DNA of 64,000 nt from Halodesulfovibrio sp. GTDB lineage: Bacteria > Desulfobacterota > Desulfovibrionia > Desulfovibrionales > Desulfovibrionaceae. Below the pieces are notes generated by a model. The model had not been told where the DNA came from. It made no database searches and saw nothing but the letters and a program-made list of their open reading frames with translations. Position 1 is the first letter of the stretch, and every line of letters starts with the position of its first letter. The position numbers and the translations under genes were made by a program. The stretch spans positions 31,585-95,584 of the forward strand of contig NZ_JAOARI010000014.1 in assembly GCF_025210605.1 (NCBI RefSeq). Reading direction: 5' to 3'. This document shows, piece by piece, positions 51,999 through 60,311 of the stretch.

Positions 51999-53661
51999 CA
52001 TTGGCTGGACTATAAGCAACTGCGAACAACACTCTGTGCTTGTAGAAACAATTATTGCAATGCAAAAAATTGAGCCGCAGTTTCGAGATCAACAAACCTC
52101 TGCCTACCCTTCTTCACCGGAAGGGCAGGCAGAGATTTTTTTACAAAAAGCAAAGGCAATTGCTTTTTACAAAGAGCTTCTTTCGCTTTTCACCATATAT
52201 TGGAAGCAAAATATGGTCTCGACTTCACGTCGTGTAGATTTTGCAAAAGCACAAAAAGAATACGGCACTGTACTGCGCACCTTATCGCGCCAACTTGCCA
52301 CACTTTCGCAACAAAGCCCTGTGCCCACATCTTTTTTGCAACCAATGGAGAATAAACGTGATACACTACCTCAAAAAAATGATCCGGAAAAAGCAAATAA
52401 CAGCGCTCTGGCTCAGCAAAAGCAACAGGAACAACATTACCAGCATGAATATTTCAAACTGGTTGCAAGCATTGACGACCAAAGCCACCCAGCACTTACG
52501 GATACATTAACCTGCCTTCCTCGAAGTATTCGTAAAAAACAATGGATTGCAACGAGCCAAAACTGGGAACATCAGGCAGATCAACTTGATAATATTTTTG
52601 ATAAAATTACTGCTGTACGACACCAGATCGCTCTCTGCTACGGAAAACAACAATACTCCGAGGTATTACGGCAAAAACAAAACGCATCAGGCTGTACTTC
52701 CGCATTTACCGAAGCCGTTGCGATGCCATGCCGGTCGATCTTATCCAAACTTCAGCGCGAAAAAAAACGTACACTACATCTTACCCGCCTTCGACCGTTT
52801 GATGCCGCAACACGCAATGCAAGAGGATTTGATGGACATAAGGATTGGTGCACTAAAACAAGCACAGTCTTAGCTACCATGCACCCATCGCTATCAGCTC
52901 TTTTTCAAGATATCATCAATGAAGGACTGTATGACTTAACACCGCGCACGGGGAAAGCGCCAGAATCATTTTGCCTGCCACTACCCTACAGTAAAAAAGC
53001 ATTTTTATTTCTACAGTTACGCGGTGGACGGAAAGACATCATGACTGGTTTTCATGAGCTGGGACATGCCTTCCATAGTATATTGTCAGCCTCTAACGAC
53101 TCTGCCAGTGTAACGACAAAAATCGTCCCGGAAACCAGTGAGTTTTTTGCTCTTACGCTTGAGTTACTCGCAGCAGAACACCTTGCTGTCTATTACACCG
53201 ATCCTGACGCTGCTAAATGGGCAAAGCGAAAGTTCATCGAAAGCATCTTGCAGGTTTTTCTTACACATCACACGCTGTATCATTTTGAACATGCTATATA
53301 CAGTGCCAAGCATACCTCTCTGCAACGCAGACAGCTTTTTGCTGCACTTATCTCAAAAAACTTAGGGCAGATTGATTATGCAGGCTATGAAACAGCACTT
53401 GAATTATGGATGTACCGCATTCCCTTGCTTATCAGTTCTCCAGGATACTTTTCCAATTACGCGATGACCCAGCTTGGAGCTCTTTTTTTCTTTGACCAGA
53501 TACAAAAAGGCGTTGCGACTATTGAAGATGTACTTTCTTTAGTGAAGTACAAAGGACATTTTAAGCTTGATGCTATATTTAATGAAATAGGGTTTTCCAT
53601 TACGCCTGAAACCATTCAAAAGACAATTCAAAGTATCTCTACTCTTCTTGAAAAAAAGTAA
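51985..53661 (+). CDS. M3-family (PepF/thimet-like) zinc oligopeptidase
   Basis: A 558-residue protein. The zinc site is intact: HELGHAFH at about 356-363 with the downstream glutamate in VPETSEFFALTLELL (about 380-394). No signal peptide, so it acts in the cytoplasm. It is shorter than typical PepF (about 600) and its N-terminal half is divergent. M3 enzymes cut short peptides; here a 33-residue precursor is a fitting substrate, so it is a candidate leader peptidase or a protease that trims the modified product. The overlap with the previous gene and the lack of an independent ribosome binding site suggest coupling. Confidence 0.88.
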   Translation: MAPSSIGWTISNCEQHSVLVETIIAMQKIEPQFRDQQTSAYPSSPEGQAEIFLQKAKAIAFYKELLSLFTIYWKQNMVSTSRRVDFAKAQKEYGTVLRTLSRQLATLSQQSPVPTSFLQPMENKRDTLPQKNDPEKANNSALAQQKQQEQHYQHEYFKLVASIDDQSHPALTDTLTCLPRSIRKKQWIATSQNWEHQADQLDNIFDKITAVRHQIALCYGKQQYSEVLRQKQNASGCTSAFTEAVAMPCRSILSKLQREKKRTLHLTRLRPFDAATRNARGFDGHKDWCTKTSTVLATMHPSLSALFQDIINEGLYDLTPRTGKAPESFCLPLPYSKKAFLFLQLRGGRKDIMTGFHELGHAFHSILSASNDSASVTTKIVPETSEFFALTLELLAAEHLAVYYTDPDAAKWAKRKFIESILQVFLTHHTLYHFEHAIYSAKHTSLQRRQLFAALISKNLGQIDYAGYETALELWMYRIPLLISSPGYFSNYAMTQLGALFFFDQIQKGVATIEDVLSLVKYKGHFKLDAIFNEIGFSITPETIQKTIQSISTLLEKK

Positions 53662-53686
53662 GGCGACACCATTAGTGCCGCCTTAC
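53658..53686. terminator. Hairpin between convergent M3 peptidase and ECF ATPase genes
   Basis: GTAAGGCGACAC (53658-53669) pairs with GTGCCGCCTTAC (53675-53686) with one mismatch and a 5-nt loop. There is no T-run. It begins at the peptidase stop codon. Confidence 0.6.
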
Positions 53687-53702
53687 GTAAGGAAACATCC
53701 GA

Positions 53703-55214
53703 TTACTGGATTGGAATACACGATAACAACCGTTCGCCAAAATCTGCCCGCTCAATCCTCTCTACCACCCTTCCATTCTTCAAAAGAAGTGCTGCATCGC
53801 AGTACGAAGAAACAAACTCAAAATCATGGGTTACAATTGCCACAGTCGACCCAGCGGCTGATGCATGCGAAATCTGGTTCCCCACAGCCTGCATGCTCCG
53901 GGCATCCAGCCCTGATGTAGGCTCATCAAGAATTAGTATACGAGGATGATTCACGGTAGCTAAGGCAAACACAAGACGCTGCTGCTGCCCCGCAGAAAGG
54001 TACTGTGGATGCGCATTGTGCAACTCTTCTAAACCAAGTTCGTGTAACAATTCTTCAGGATCTACTTCGCTTTTTTCTCGACGTGCTGATACAAGCTCTT
54101 CCATCACAGTTGGAAAAAAAAGTTGATGACTGCTTTCCTGCAACACCAAGCCTGTTGCATTTAATCGCTGACGTGCTCGCATTTTTCCACGCCCTTCATC
54201 ATAAATAGCCCCTTCTGAAGGTTCGAATAGACCGGAGAGTAATTTAGAAAACGTAGTTTTTCCCGAACCGTTCTGCCCAATAATCGCTATTTTTTCACTA
54301 TATCCTAGATCAACAGATAAATTGTGCAATACGCGTTTTCCACTTCGCGGATAGGAAAAAGAAAGTTTTTTAACAGATAGATTAGGTGCATCCTTTTGCT
54401 CTTCAGTCACAGAGGCTTCCCGTGCAGGTATTGAACACATTGCAGACTCATTCACGAAACTCTGCAAGTCCAGCGCCCGTAGCCCCCACTGCTGCATAGC
54501 AGCATTCTCCGGTAAGGCTCCCTGACAAAAAACTTTCTCGATGCTCCCATTTTTCAGGACTAGAATTGAATCCAGCACATCTGCCAAATAATGAAGCCGG
54601 TGCTCTGCAAGAATGATTGTTTTCTTCTTTTTTTTGAGAATCTTCACAATCTGATTCAAATTGATAACCCCTGCATAATCTAAATTAGCAGAAGGCTCAT
54701 CCAGTAAATAAACTTCTGCGCCAGCAGCATAGATGGCTGCAAAAGATACCTTTTGCTGTTCTCCACTAGAAAGCTCATACATTTTTTTTCCACGCAGATG
54801 ATTTATGGAAAAAAGGTCAAACGCTTCATCTACCCTACAAACTATCTCTTCATGGGAAAGCCCCATACTTTCAGGGCCAAACGCAATTTCATCCGTCACA
54901 TCAATATGAAAAAACTGGGAGCGTGGATTTTGAAACACAGAGCCGGTTACTGCTGAAAGCTCTTCCAACGACATGTTTTTGCCAAGTTCATTGCCGAAAA
55001 CAGCTATCTCTCCCTGCACCTCACCTTTAAGAAGATGTGGAATAATGCCATTCAAGCAACGTAGCAGTGTTGATTTTCCACACCCACTTTCACCAGCCAG
55101 CACAATGCATTCTCCCTCTTGAACATCCAAACAGATATTCTGGAGAGCAAACTCTTCTTTCCCTGCATATCGAAATGAAAAATTATGTATTTTCAATGCG
55201 TTCTTTTTTTTCAT
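53703..55214 (-). CDS. ECF transporter ATPase with two fused ABC domains
   Basis: A 503-residue protein starting at ATG 55214, which overlaps the stop of the ECF-T gene (ATGA). Two ABC ATPase domains are joined: domain 1 (about 5-225) has Walker A GESGCGKST, signature LSSGEQQKV and Walker B VYLLDEPSANLD; domain 2 (about 255-500) has GQNGSGKTT, LSAGQQQRL and ILILDEPTSGLD. Such tandem ATPases energise group I/II energy-coupling-factor transporters. Together with the ECF-T protein and the MptD-like S component it forms a complete small-molecule or metal-complex importer. Confidence 0.93.
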   Translation of the reverse strand: MKKKNALKIHNFSFRYAGKEEFALQNICLDVQEGECIVLAGESGCGKSTLLRCLNGIIPHLLKGEVQGEIAVFGNELGKNMSLEELSAVTGSVFQNPRSQFFHIDVTDEIAFGPESMGLSHEEIVCRVDEAFDLFSINHLRGKKMYELSSGEQQKVSFAAIYAAGAEVYLLDEPSANLDYAGVINLNQIVKILKKKKKTIILAEHRLHYLADVLDSILVLKNGSIEKVFCQGALPENAAMQQWGLRALDLQSFVNESAMCSIPAREASVTEEQKDAPNLSVKKLSFSYPRSGKRVLHNLSVDLGYSEKIAIIGQNGSGKTTFSKLLSGLFEPSEGAIYDEGRGKMRARQRLNATGLVLQESSHQLFFPTVMEELVSARREKSEVDPEELLHELGLEELHNAHPQYLSAGQQQRLVFALATVNHPRILILDEPTSGLDARSMQAVGNQISHASAAGSTVAIVTHDFEFVSSYCDAALLLKNGRVVERIERADFGERLLSCIPIQ

Positions 55215-55972
55215 TGTTGAAAAAACTCCAGTGAAGGTAAATACAAGATAGCAGTAAGATACACACATGTAGCAGCAATAAACAGTACATCACGATAGCT
55301 AAATGCCTTAGCTTGATAAAAAGCATTACCAGTAAAATTTATTCCGCGAGTCGAAAGAGAAAAGTTAAGCTCTTCCCCTAACGCAAACATTCTGAAAAGA
55401 AGCGTTGCCAAAAATAACTCAAATATTTGCAAGGGGTGACGCAGCACTGCGGTAGCCGAGTACAATCTTCGAATTTTCAAAGAAGCACGTATCATTTGGG
55501 TTTCATGAACGAGTGTCGGGACAAATCGAAAGCAGATAGCAACAGGTATAATAATATTTTTATGCAGCTTCATCTTTTTCATTACAGCAACCAAATCACC
55601 AACTGAGACGCTTGTAAAAAGAATAAGCCCCGTGCTGAAAATCATGCATGCTTTTCTAGCAGACAAGGCAAGAAAGCTATACTGGAAGGACGGCTCTGAA
55701 ATAAAAAAAAGTGGTGTATGTACCACAGCTAAAACAAGAATCCATTTTGCGACAAAGCCTTCACGTCGCAATACCATAAGTCCAAAAAACAAATACGCTA
55801 TAAATGCATAGTCCTGTAAAGGATCGCTCAAAAAAAGAAACGCACATGTTAAAGCAAGTGGAAAAACGCAAAGCACTGTTCTGGGATCAAGCCGAGCTAC
55901 AAAACCTTCCACTCCGCTTCCAGATAGTGCCACGCGTTTATTCCCATCTACTTCGGTTGCTAGCTCAGCCAT
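55211..55972 (-). CDS. ECF transporter transmembrane (T) component
   Basis: A 253-residue membrane protein. ATG 55972 is chosen since AAGGAG lies 6 nt upstream; the in-frame ATG at 55999 precedes this site. It has about five transmembrane helices and the two conserved arginine-containing coupling motifs of CbiQ-like T proteins: MIRASLKIRRL and FALGEELNFSLSTRGI (the S-x-x-x-R-G motif). It links the S component to the ATPase encoded by the overlapping next gene. Confidence 0.9.
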   Translation of the reverse strand: MAELATEVDGNKRVALSGSGVEGFVARLDPRTVLCVFPLALTCAFLFLSDPLQDYAFIAYLFFGLMVLRREGFVAKWILVLAVVHTPLFFISEPSFQYSFLALSARKACMIFSTGLILFTSVSVGDLVAVMKKMKLHKNIIIPVAICFRFVPTLVHETQMIRASLKIRRLYSATAVLRHPLQIFELFLATLLFRMFALGEELNFSLSTRGINFTGNAFYQAKAFSYRDVLFIAATCVYLTAILYLPSLEFFQQ

Positions 55973-56034
55973 ACCATTCTCCTTTTTACTGTATGCCACT
56001 TCACCGCAGTATTTCGGTCAGATAACATACAAGA

Positions 56035-56067
56035 GTAAACGCGCATCCAAACTAAATGCGCGCTTAC
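56035..56067. repeat. Intercistronic hairpin in the ECF operon
   Basis: GTAAACGCGCAT (56035-56046) pairs with ATGCGCGCTTAC (56056-56067) with one mismatch. It lies in the 114-nt gap between the S-component and T-component genes. Confidence 0.5.
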
Positions 56068-56086
56068 GGGGTGATACCAATTCGAG

Positions 56087-56677
56087 TTAGCAAGCCACGC
56101 TGCTGTTTTTAAAATGGCGAGAAAGCATTCTTTGCCCAAAAAGCAAACCAGCAAAACAAGCAATAAGTGAAAATACCAGTACTCCGATTACATACACAAC
56201 TGTGTATTTTTCAATAGATTCTTTGGGCCACATGGAAAGAACATCATCGAACCATGGCAAATACATAAAGAGATACATCGGTGAATAAAAAAGAGCTATT
56301 TTAACTAAAAAGAATAATGAAATACTTCCATAGACAACCGTCTTTTTCTTATATCCTCCCGCAGCTACAGCAAAAGCATCAGCAACAGTGCCTCCTACAA
56401 TACCTGCTACCAGCCCTGGCCACCAGCCAATGGCAGCATGCACTATACCGATGATAAAACCATGGATAGTCAGGACTCCTGTCTTGGGAACACGGACAAC
56501 CATAAGTAAAAAAATGGGAGCAAGAACAAAGCAAAGAACAGGGTCCATTGCTCCCCACAAAAACGGGATAAAATGCAAAACTATTGTTGTTCCATAAAAA
56601 AAGAGAACAAGCGCAGCATTAAAAATGCCTACCATCACCAAATCATGCGTAGTAAATTTTGTCAGCCTACTATCCAT
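56087..56677 (-). CDS. MptD-like ECF substrate-binding (S) component
   Basis: A 196-residue membrane protein with about six transmembrane helices. It resembles the MptD/ThiW-like S components that give substrate specificity to ECF transporters, for example in the FIPFLWGAMDPVLCFVLAPIFLLM and GLVAGIVGGTVADAFAVAAGGY regions. MptD proteins are repeatedly found beside siderophore-type ABC transporters. It is 23 nt downstream of the ABC half-transporter gene and forms one minus-strand operon with it. Its ligand is presumably the same metal complex, but this is inference. Confidence 0.82.
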   Translation of the reverse strand: MDSRLTKFTTHDLVMVGIFNAALVLFFYGTTIVLHFIPFLWGAMDPVLCFVLAPIFLLMVVRVPKTGVLTIHGFIIGIVHAAIGWWPGLVAGIVGGTVADAFAVAAGGYKKKTVVYGSISLFFLVKIALFYSPMYLFMYLPWFDDVLSMWPKESIEKYTVVYVIGVLVFSLIACFAGLLFGQRMLSRHFKNSSVAC

Positions 56678-56700
56678 GCTTATCTTCCTTGTTTGTCATG

Positions 56701-58401
56701 TTATTGTGTTGAATCAAGCATAGTGCGGTATGTGGAACAATTGTCTGCAAGATAGCTATGCAAACCGGAATCAAGGACATTACCATCTTGCAAGACCACA
56801 ATATTGTCTGCATTAACAATCGTATACAGCCTATGAGCGATAGTAATAACCGTTTTATCTTGAATCAGTTCACTAATAGCTTCTTGAATATATAGCTCAT
56901 TAATCGGGTCAAGTGCGGTCGTTGCTTCGTCCAGAATAACAACCGGAGCGTCTTTCAACATTGCTCTTGCTATAGATAACCGCTGTTTCTGCCCACCAGA
57001 AAGTGTGCTTCCACCTTCGCTCACTATGGTGTCATACCCGTTTTCAAGTTTTTCAATAAACTCATGACAATGAGCTTTCCGCGCAGCTTTCAGTACTTCT
57101 TCACGGCTGGCATCCTTACGCCCACACAATATATTGTTGTAAATCGTATCATTAAACAGATAAACGTCCTGAAAAACGAAGGAGAATATTTCCATCAAGT
57201 CTTTATTGGGAATGTCGCGTACATCTACACCGCCAATCGTGATGGAGCCTGAATAGGTATTCCAGAATAGAGGAATTAAGTTGGTGATAGTAGATTTCCC
57301 AGCACCGGAATGCCCTACAAGGGCGGTTAATCCTTTCTCTTTTGCCGCAAAACTTACGTTATGCAGGACTTCTTTTTTTCCATACCCAAAGGATACATTT
57401 GAAAAGGCAATGTCATATGTTTCGGGGTACTGAGGATTCTTGGGCTCGATCATCACAGGCTGATTAAGCATTTTCTCAACCCTGCTCACCGCGTTAAGCA
57501 TATGCTGACCAAGTAATGAATACTGCATGACATCAAACATTGCTAAATACATGAGCATGTACGAAAGAATGAACATAAGAGAATTGAAATTCAACTGCCC
57601 TGTTTCAAGATAGTCTTGCATAACAATGTAGAAAAAGAACGGGAGTCCCAATTCAATTACAAGAGTAAAAATGAGTCCAAGCCCTAAAATACTGCCTTCA
57701 GCAATCAAGCTGTCTCTAGCCAGTTTTTTTAGCTGGAGTAAGATTTTTTTATTCTGCTCGCCCACCAGACCAAACGACTTCATAACCGCTATACCTTGTA
57801 TATATTCAAGAATATACGAATCCGTTTTATCAACGGTGACTAGTCGCTGTGATCCGAGTTTAATTGTTGTTAGTCGTGCCCATAAAAAAAATGGTACGGC
57901 AACTGCCAATATTCCCAGTGAAAACAAGAATAAGTAAAAATCTAACCATGCCATCACAGCTAAAAGAAGACAGACAGCAAAAATATCGCGCATCCAACGA
58001 ATAAAAATGTGGGACAACAGAAAGTCCAACAAGTTAGTATCTTGAAGAATTGCATTGGTGAGATTCCCCAAGTTCTTTTTAAGGAAAAAACCAAATGCCA
58101 GTTTTTTTAAATGCGTTGCTAATCTTACACGGATACTTGATGTTGTTTTGTATGCCTCAATCATTACTTTTTTATATGAAACACATGTCAGCATCATCCG
58201 TATGAAAGTTAACAGCACTGTTGCAATTCCTGCCATAAAGACCTTATCTGCGTTCATTGTGCCGTTCAGCAGTCCATTTGCAACAAAATAAAAAAGCAAG
58301 ATTGAAGCCGTGTACAAAATAACTTCACCCAAAATGTACATGACTCCCAAGTACATATCATCAAGACTTCGTTCTGAAATTTTTCTTACTTTAAGCAGCA
58401 T
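56701..58401 (-). CDS. ABC half-transporter, YbtQ/IrtB-like
   Basis: A 566-residue type IV ABC transporter half: six transmembrane helices (about 1-310) and an ATPase domain (about 335-560) with Walker A GHSGAGKST, signature LSGGQKQRL and Walker B VVILDEATTALD. It is encoded 4 nt after a second half-transporter, making a heterodimer. Such exporter-fold pairs next to siderophore genes (YbtPQ, IrtAB) actually import ferri-siderophores. Context (TonB receptor, AraC regulators, azole-peptide genes) supports import here, though export of the product cannot be excluded. Confidence 0.9.
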   Translation of the reverse strand: MLLKVRKISERSLDDMYLGVMYILGEVILYTASILLFYFVANGLLNGTMNADKVFMAGIATVLLTFIRMMLTCVSYKKVMIEAYKTTSSIRVRLATHLKKLAFGFFLKKNLGNLTNAILQDTNLLDFLLSHIFIRWMRDIFAVCLLLAVMAWLDFYLFLFSLGILAVAVPFFLWARLTTIKLGSQRLVTVDKTDSYILEYIQGIAVMKSFGLVGEQNKKILLQLKKLARDSLIAEGSILGLGLIFTLVIELGLPFFFYIVMQDYLETGQLNFNSLMFILSYMLMYLAMFDVMQYSLLGQHMLNAVSRVEKMLNQPVMIEPKNPQYPETYDIAFSNVSFGYGKKEVLHNVSFAAKEKGLTALVGHSGAGKSTITNLIPLFWNTYSGSITIGGVDVRDIPNKDLMEIFSFVFQDVYLFNDTIYNNILCGRKDASREEVLKAARKAHCHEFIEKLENGYDTIVSEGGSTLSGGQKQRLSIARAMLKDAPVVILDEATTALDPINELYIQEAISELIQDKTVITIAHRLYTIVNADNIVVLQDGNVLDSGLHSYLADNCSTYRTMLDSTQ

Positions 58402-58405
58402 AGTA

Positions 58406-60166
58406 CTAACTCCCGACTTCCAGTGACCAATTACCCGCCCGTGTTGCTACTCCCCACATGCGCCGATATAATTCGTTTTCTTCAACCAGCACATCATGGT
58501 GTCCATTGGCAACAATATGTCCCTGATTAAAAAGAAAAATCGTGTCAGCATTTACTGCTGTCGCAATACGATGTGTAATAAAAATTACGACTTGATTCGT
58601 GCACTCACGCTTTATTGCCTCAAAAATTCTTCGTTCTATCGCTGAGTCTACCTGTGATGTCGGTTCATCCAGCAGCAGAACAGGCGCGTTTTTTACCAGC
58701 GCTCTAGCAAGGGAGATTCGTTGTTTTTCACCACCGCTAAGTCTGGTTCCATGTGCACCGATAATTGTTTCGTATCCGAGGGGCAGACTTTCGACAAAAC
58801 CATGTGCTTCAGCAATCGTAGCGGCTCTAACAATTTCTTCATCATTGATGCCCTCCTGCCCCATACAGATATTATCTTTAATAGTGCCATCAAGAATAAA
58901 GGGGTCTTGAGAAGCGAACGCAACAGAATTAAGCAAAAAGTCTATGGAGTACTCTCTGTTATCTTGTCCGCCAATACAGATACGTCCGCTACTTGCGTCC
59001 CAGAATCGTAAAAGAAGACGGGCTGCGGTTGTTTTGCCTGATCCGGATTCCCCGATGAATGCGTACAGCCCGTTCTCTTTCAAATTCAAATTGACATTAT
59101 GTAGCACTGTCGTTTCACCATACCCAAACGATACATCTTCATACTGAATGGCAAAATTTTTGGCGTGGGTGAGAGGATGCGCAACTTCAGGGACAGGCTG
59201 CTTTTGCATAATTTGTTCTACGCGGCTCGCCCCTTCCATCAACGAACACAATATATTGCTTGAGGTGTATATCTGATTAATTGGCTTCACCATTACTGCT
59301 CCTAAAATGAAGCATAACAAATAGGTAGCACCACTAATCGGAGAACCAGCATACATAAAAAAGGCTATGACAAATAAAAGTAGAGGAAGGATTAAATCGA
59401 GACTAGATTTGAATAACACGAAGAAGGGTGAACTTTTTTTGATCCATTGCGAAGTAAGAGAGATCTGCTTCTGAATAGAATTATGAAATTTAGTGAAAGA
59501 TTCTACTGTTACGTTGAATATTTTAATTATCGGAATCGCTCTTAGATATTCTACCGTCGCAGAATTCATGACTTCCGCATTATCAAAATATTCTTTTACA
59601 TTATCTTTTCGCAACTGATTCAATCTGTTTAATGCCAGTAGCATGCACGCAACTGGAATAACCAAAACAGTTGGAAGCGCTGTATGCTGTGTAAAAATAA
59701 TACCGACAATCACAATGGTCATTGTGAGAGAAAGGAACGTGTCAGGTATATGGTGGGCAATGTAAATTTCTAAACTTTCGACATCTTCGCTAATGATTTT
59801 TCGTAACAATCCAGAAGAATTTTTATCAAAAACACCAAGAGGTAGTTTTCCTACGTGTGCGAAAAGATCTTTTCTGAGATTACACTGAATATCAAACGCT
59901 GCCCGGTGCGAACACATATTAGCCGAGAACACAAAAATATATCGCAAAAGAATAGCACCAGCAGTTCCCATTACGACTGATGTTACCAGTTCCTCTGTAA
60001 CGGCACTGGAAAACATCGCCTGTACCATTTCATGAAAAAACAGAAACGGTAGCATCGAAACACAACCGCCTCCAATCGCGAACAAAATAGAAAGTACTAC
60101 AAAAACGCGATTACCTTTTGATACAGAAATAAGCCATTGAATAGCTTTTACATTATCTTTAAACAT
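58406..60166 (-). CDS. ABC half-transporter, YbtP/IrtA-like
   Basis: A 586-residue partner of the next gene, with six transmembrane helices (about 20-320) and an ATPase domain (about 345-575): Walker A GESGSGKTT, signature LSGGEKQRI, Walker B VLLLDEPTSQVD. The catalytic glutamate after the Walker B aspartate is present. No N-terminal siderophore-interacting (SIP) domain is fused, unlike IrtA. It is the first gene of the operon running to 53703 and is separated from the TonB receptor gene by a strong hairpin, which may lower its expression relative to the receptor. Confidence 0.9.
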   Translation of the reverse strand: MFKDNVKAIQWLISVSKGNRVFVVLSILFAIGGGCVSMLPFLFFHEMVQAMFSSAVTEELVTSVVMGTAGAILLRYIFVFSANMCSHRAAFDIQCNLRKDLFAHVGKLPLGVFDKNSSGLLRKIISEDVESLEIYIAHHIPDTFLSLTMTIVIVGIIFTQHTALPTVLVIPVACMLLALNRLNQLRKDNVKEYFDNAEVMNSATVEYLRAIPIIKIFNVTVESFTKFHNSIQKQISLTSQWIKKSSPFFVLFKSSLDLILPLLLFVIAFFMYAGSPISGATYLLCFILGAVMVKPINQIYTSSNILCSLMEGASRVEQIMQKQPVPEVAHPLTHAKNFAIQYEDVSFGYGETTVLHNVNLNLKENGLYAFIGESGSGKTTAARLLLRFWDASSGRICIGGQDNREYSIDFLLNSVAFASQDPFILDGTIKDNICMGQEGINDEEIVRAATIAEAHGFVESLPLGYETIIGAHGTRLSGGEKQRISLARALVKNAPVLLLDEPTSQVDSAIERRIFEAIKRECTNQVVIFITHRIATAVNADTIFLFNQGHIVANGHHDVLVEENELYRRMWGVATRAGNWSLEVGS

Positions 60167-60226
60167 TCCAGCCTCGAATCTACTGTTAAATTTATTTTTA
60201 TTTTCTCATAAAACAACAGAGATAGA

Positions 60227-60265
60227 GCACAGTATGGTATATACAGAGCACATACCATACTGTGC
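60227..60265 (-). terminator. Long hairpin between TonB receptor and ABC transporter genes
   Basis: GCACAGTATGGTAT (60227-60240) pairs perfectly with ATACCATACTGTGC (60252-60265). The following minus-strand sequence is only moderately T-rich, so partial termination or mRNA stabilisation is likely. Confidence 0.7.
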
Positions 60266-60311
60266 AGAGTCTACGAGCAACTTCTCCCTAATTTTTCTAC
60301 AACCCGAACCT

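Noticed and set aside
53661..53676. GCGACACCATTAGTGC as another regulon palindrome
   Set aside because: The right half is not TGTCGC, and the site lies in a convergent-gene hairpin with no promoter nearby.
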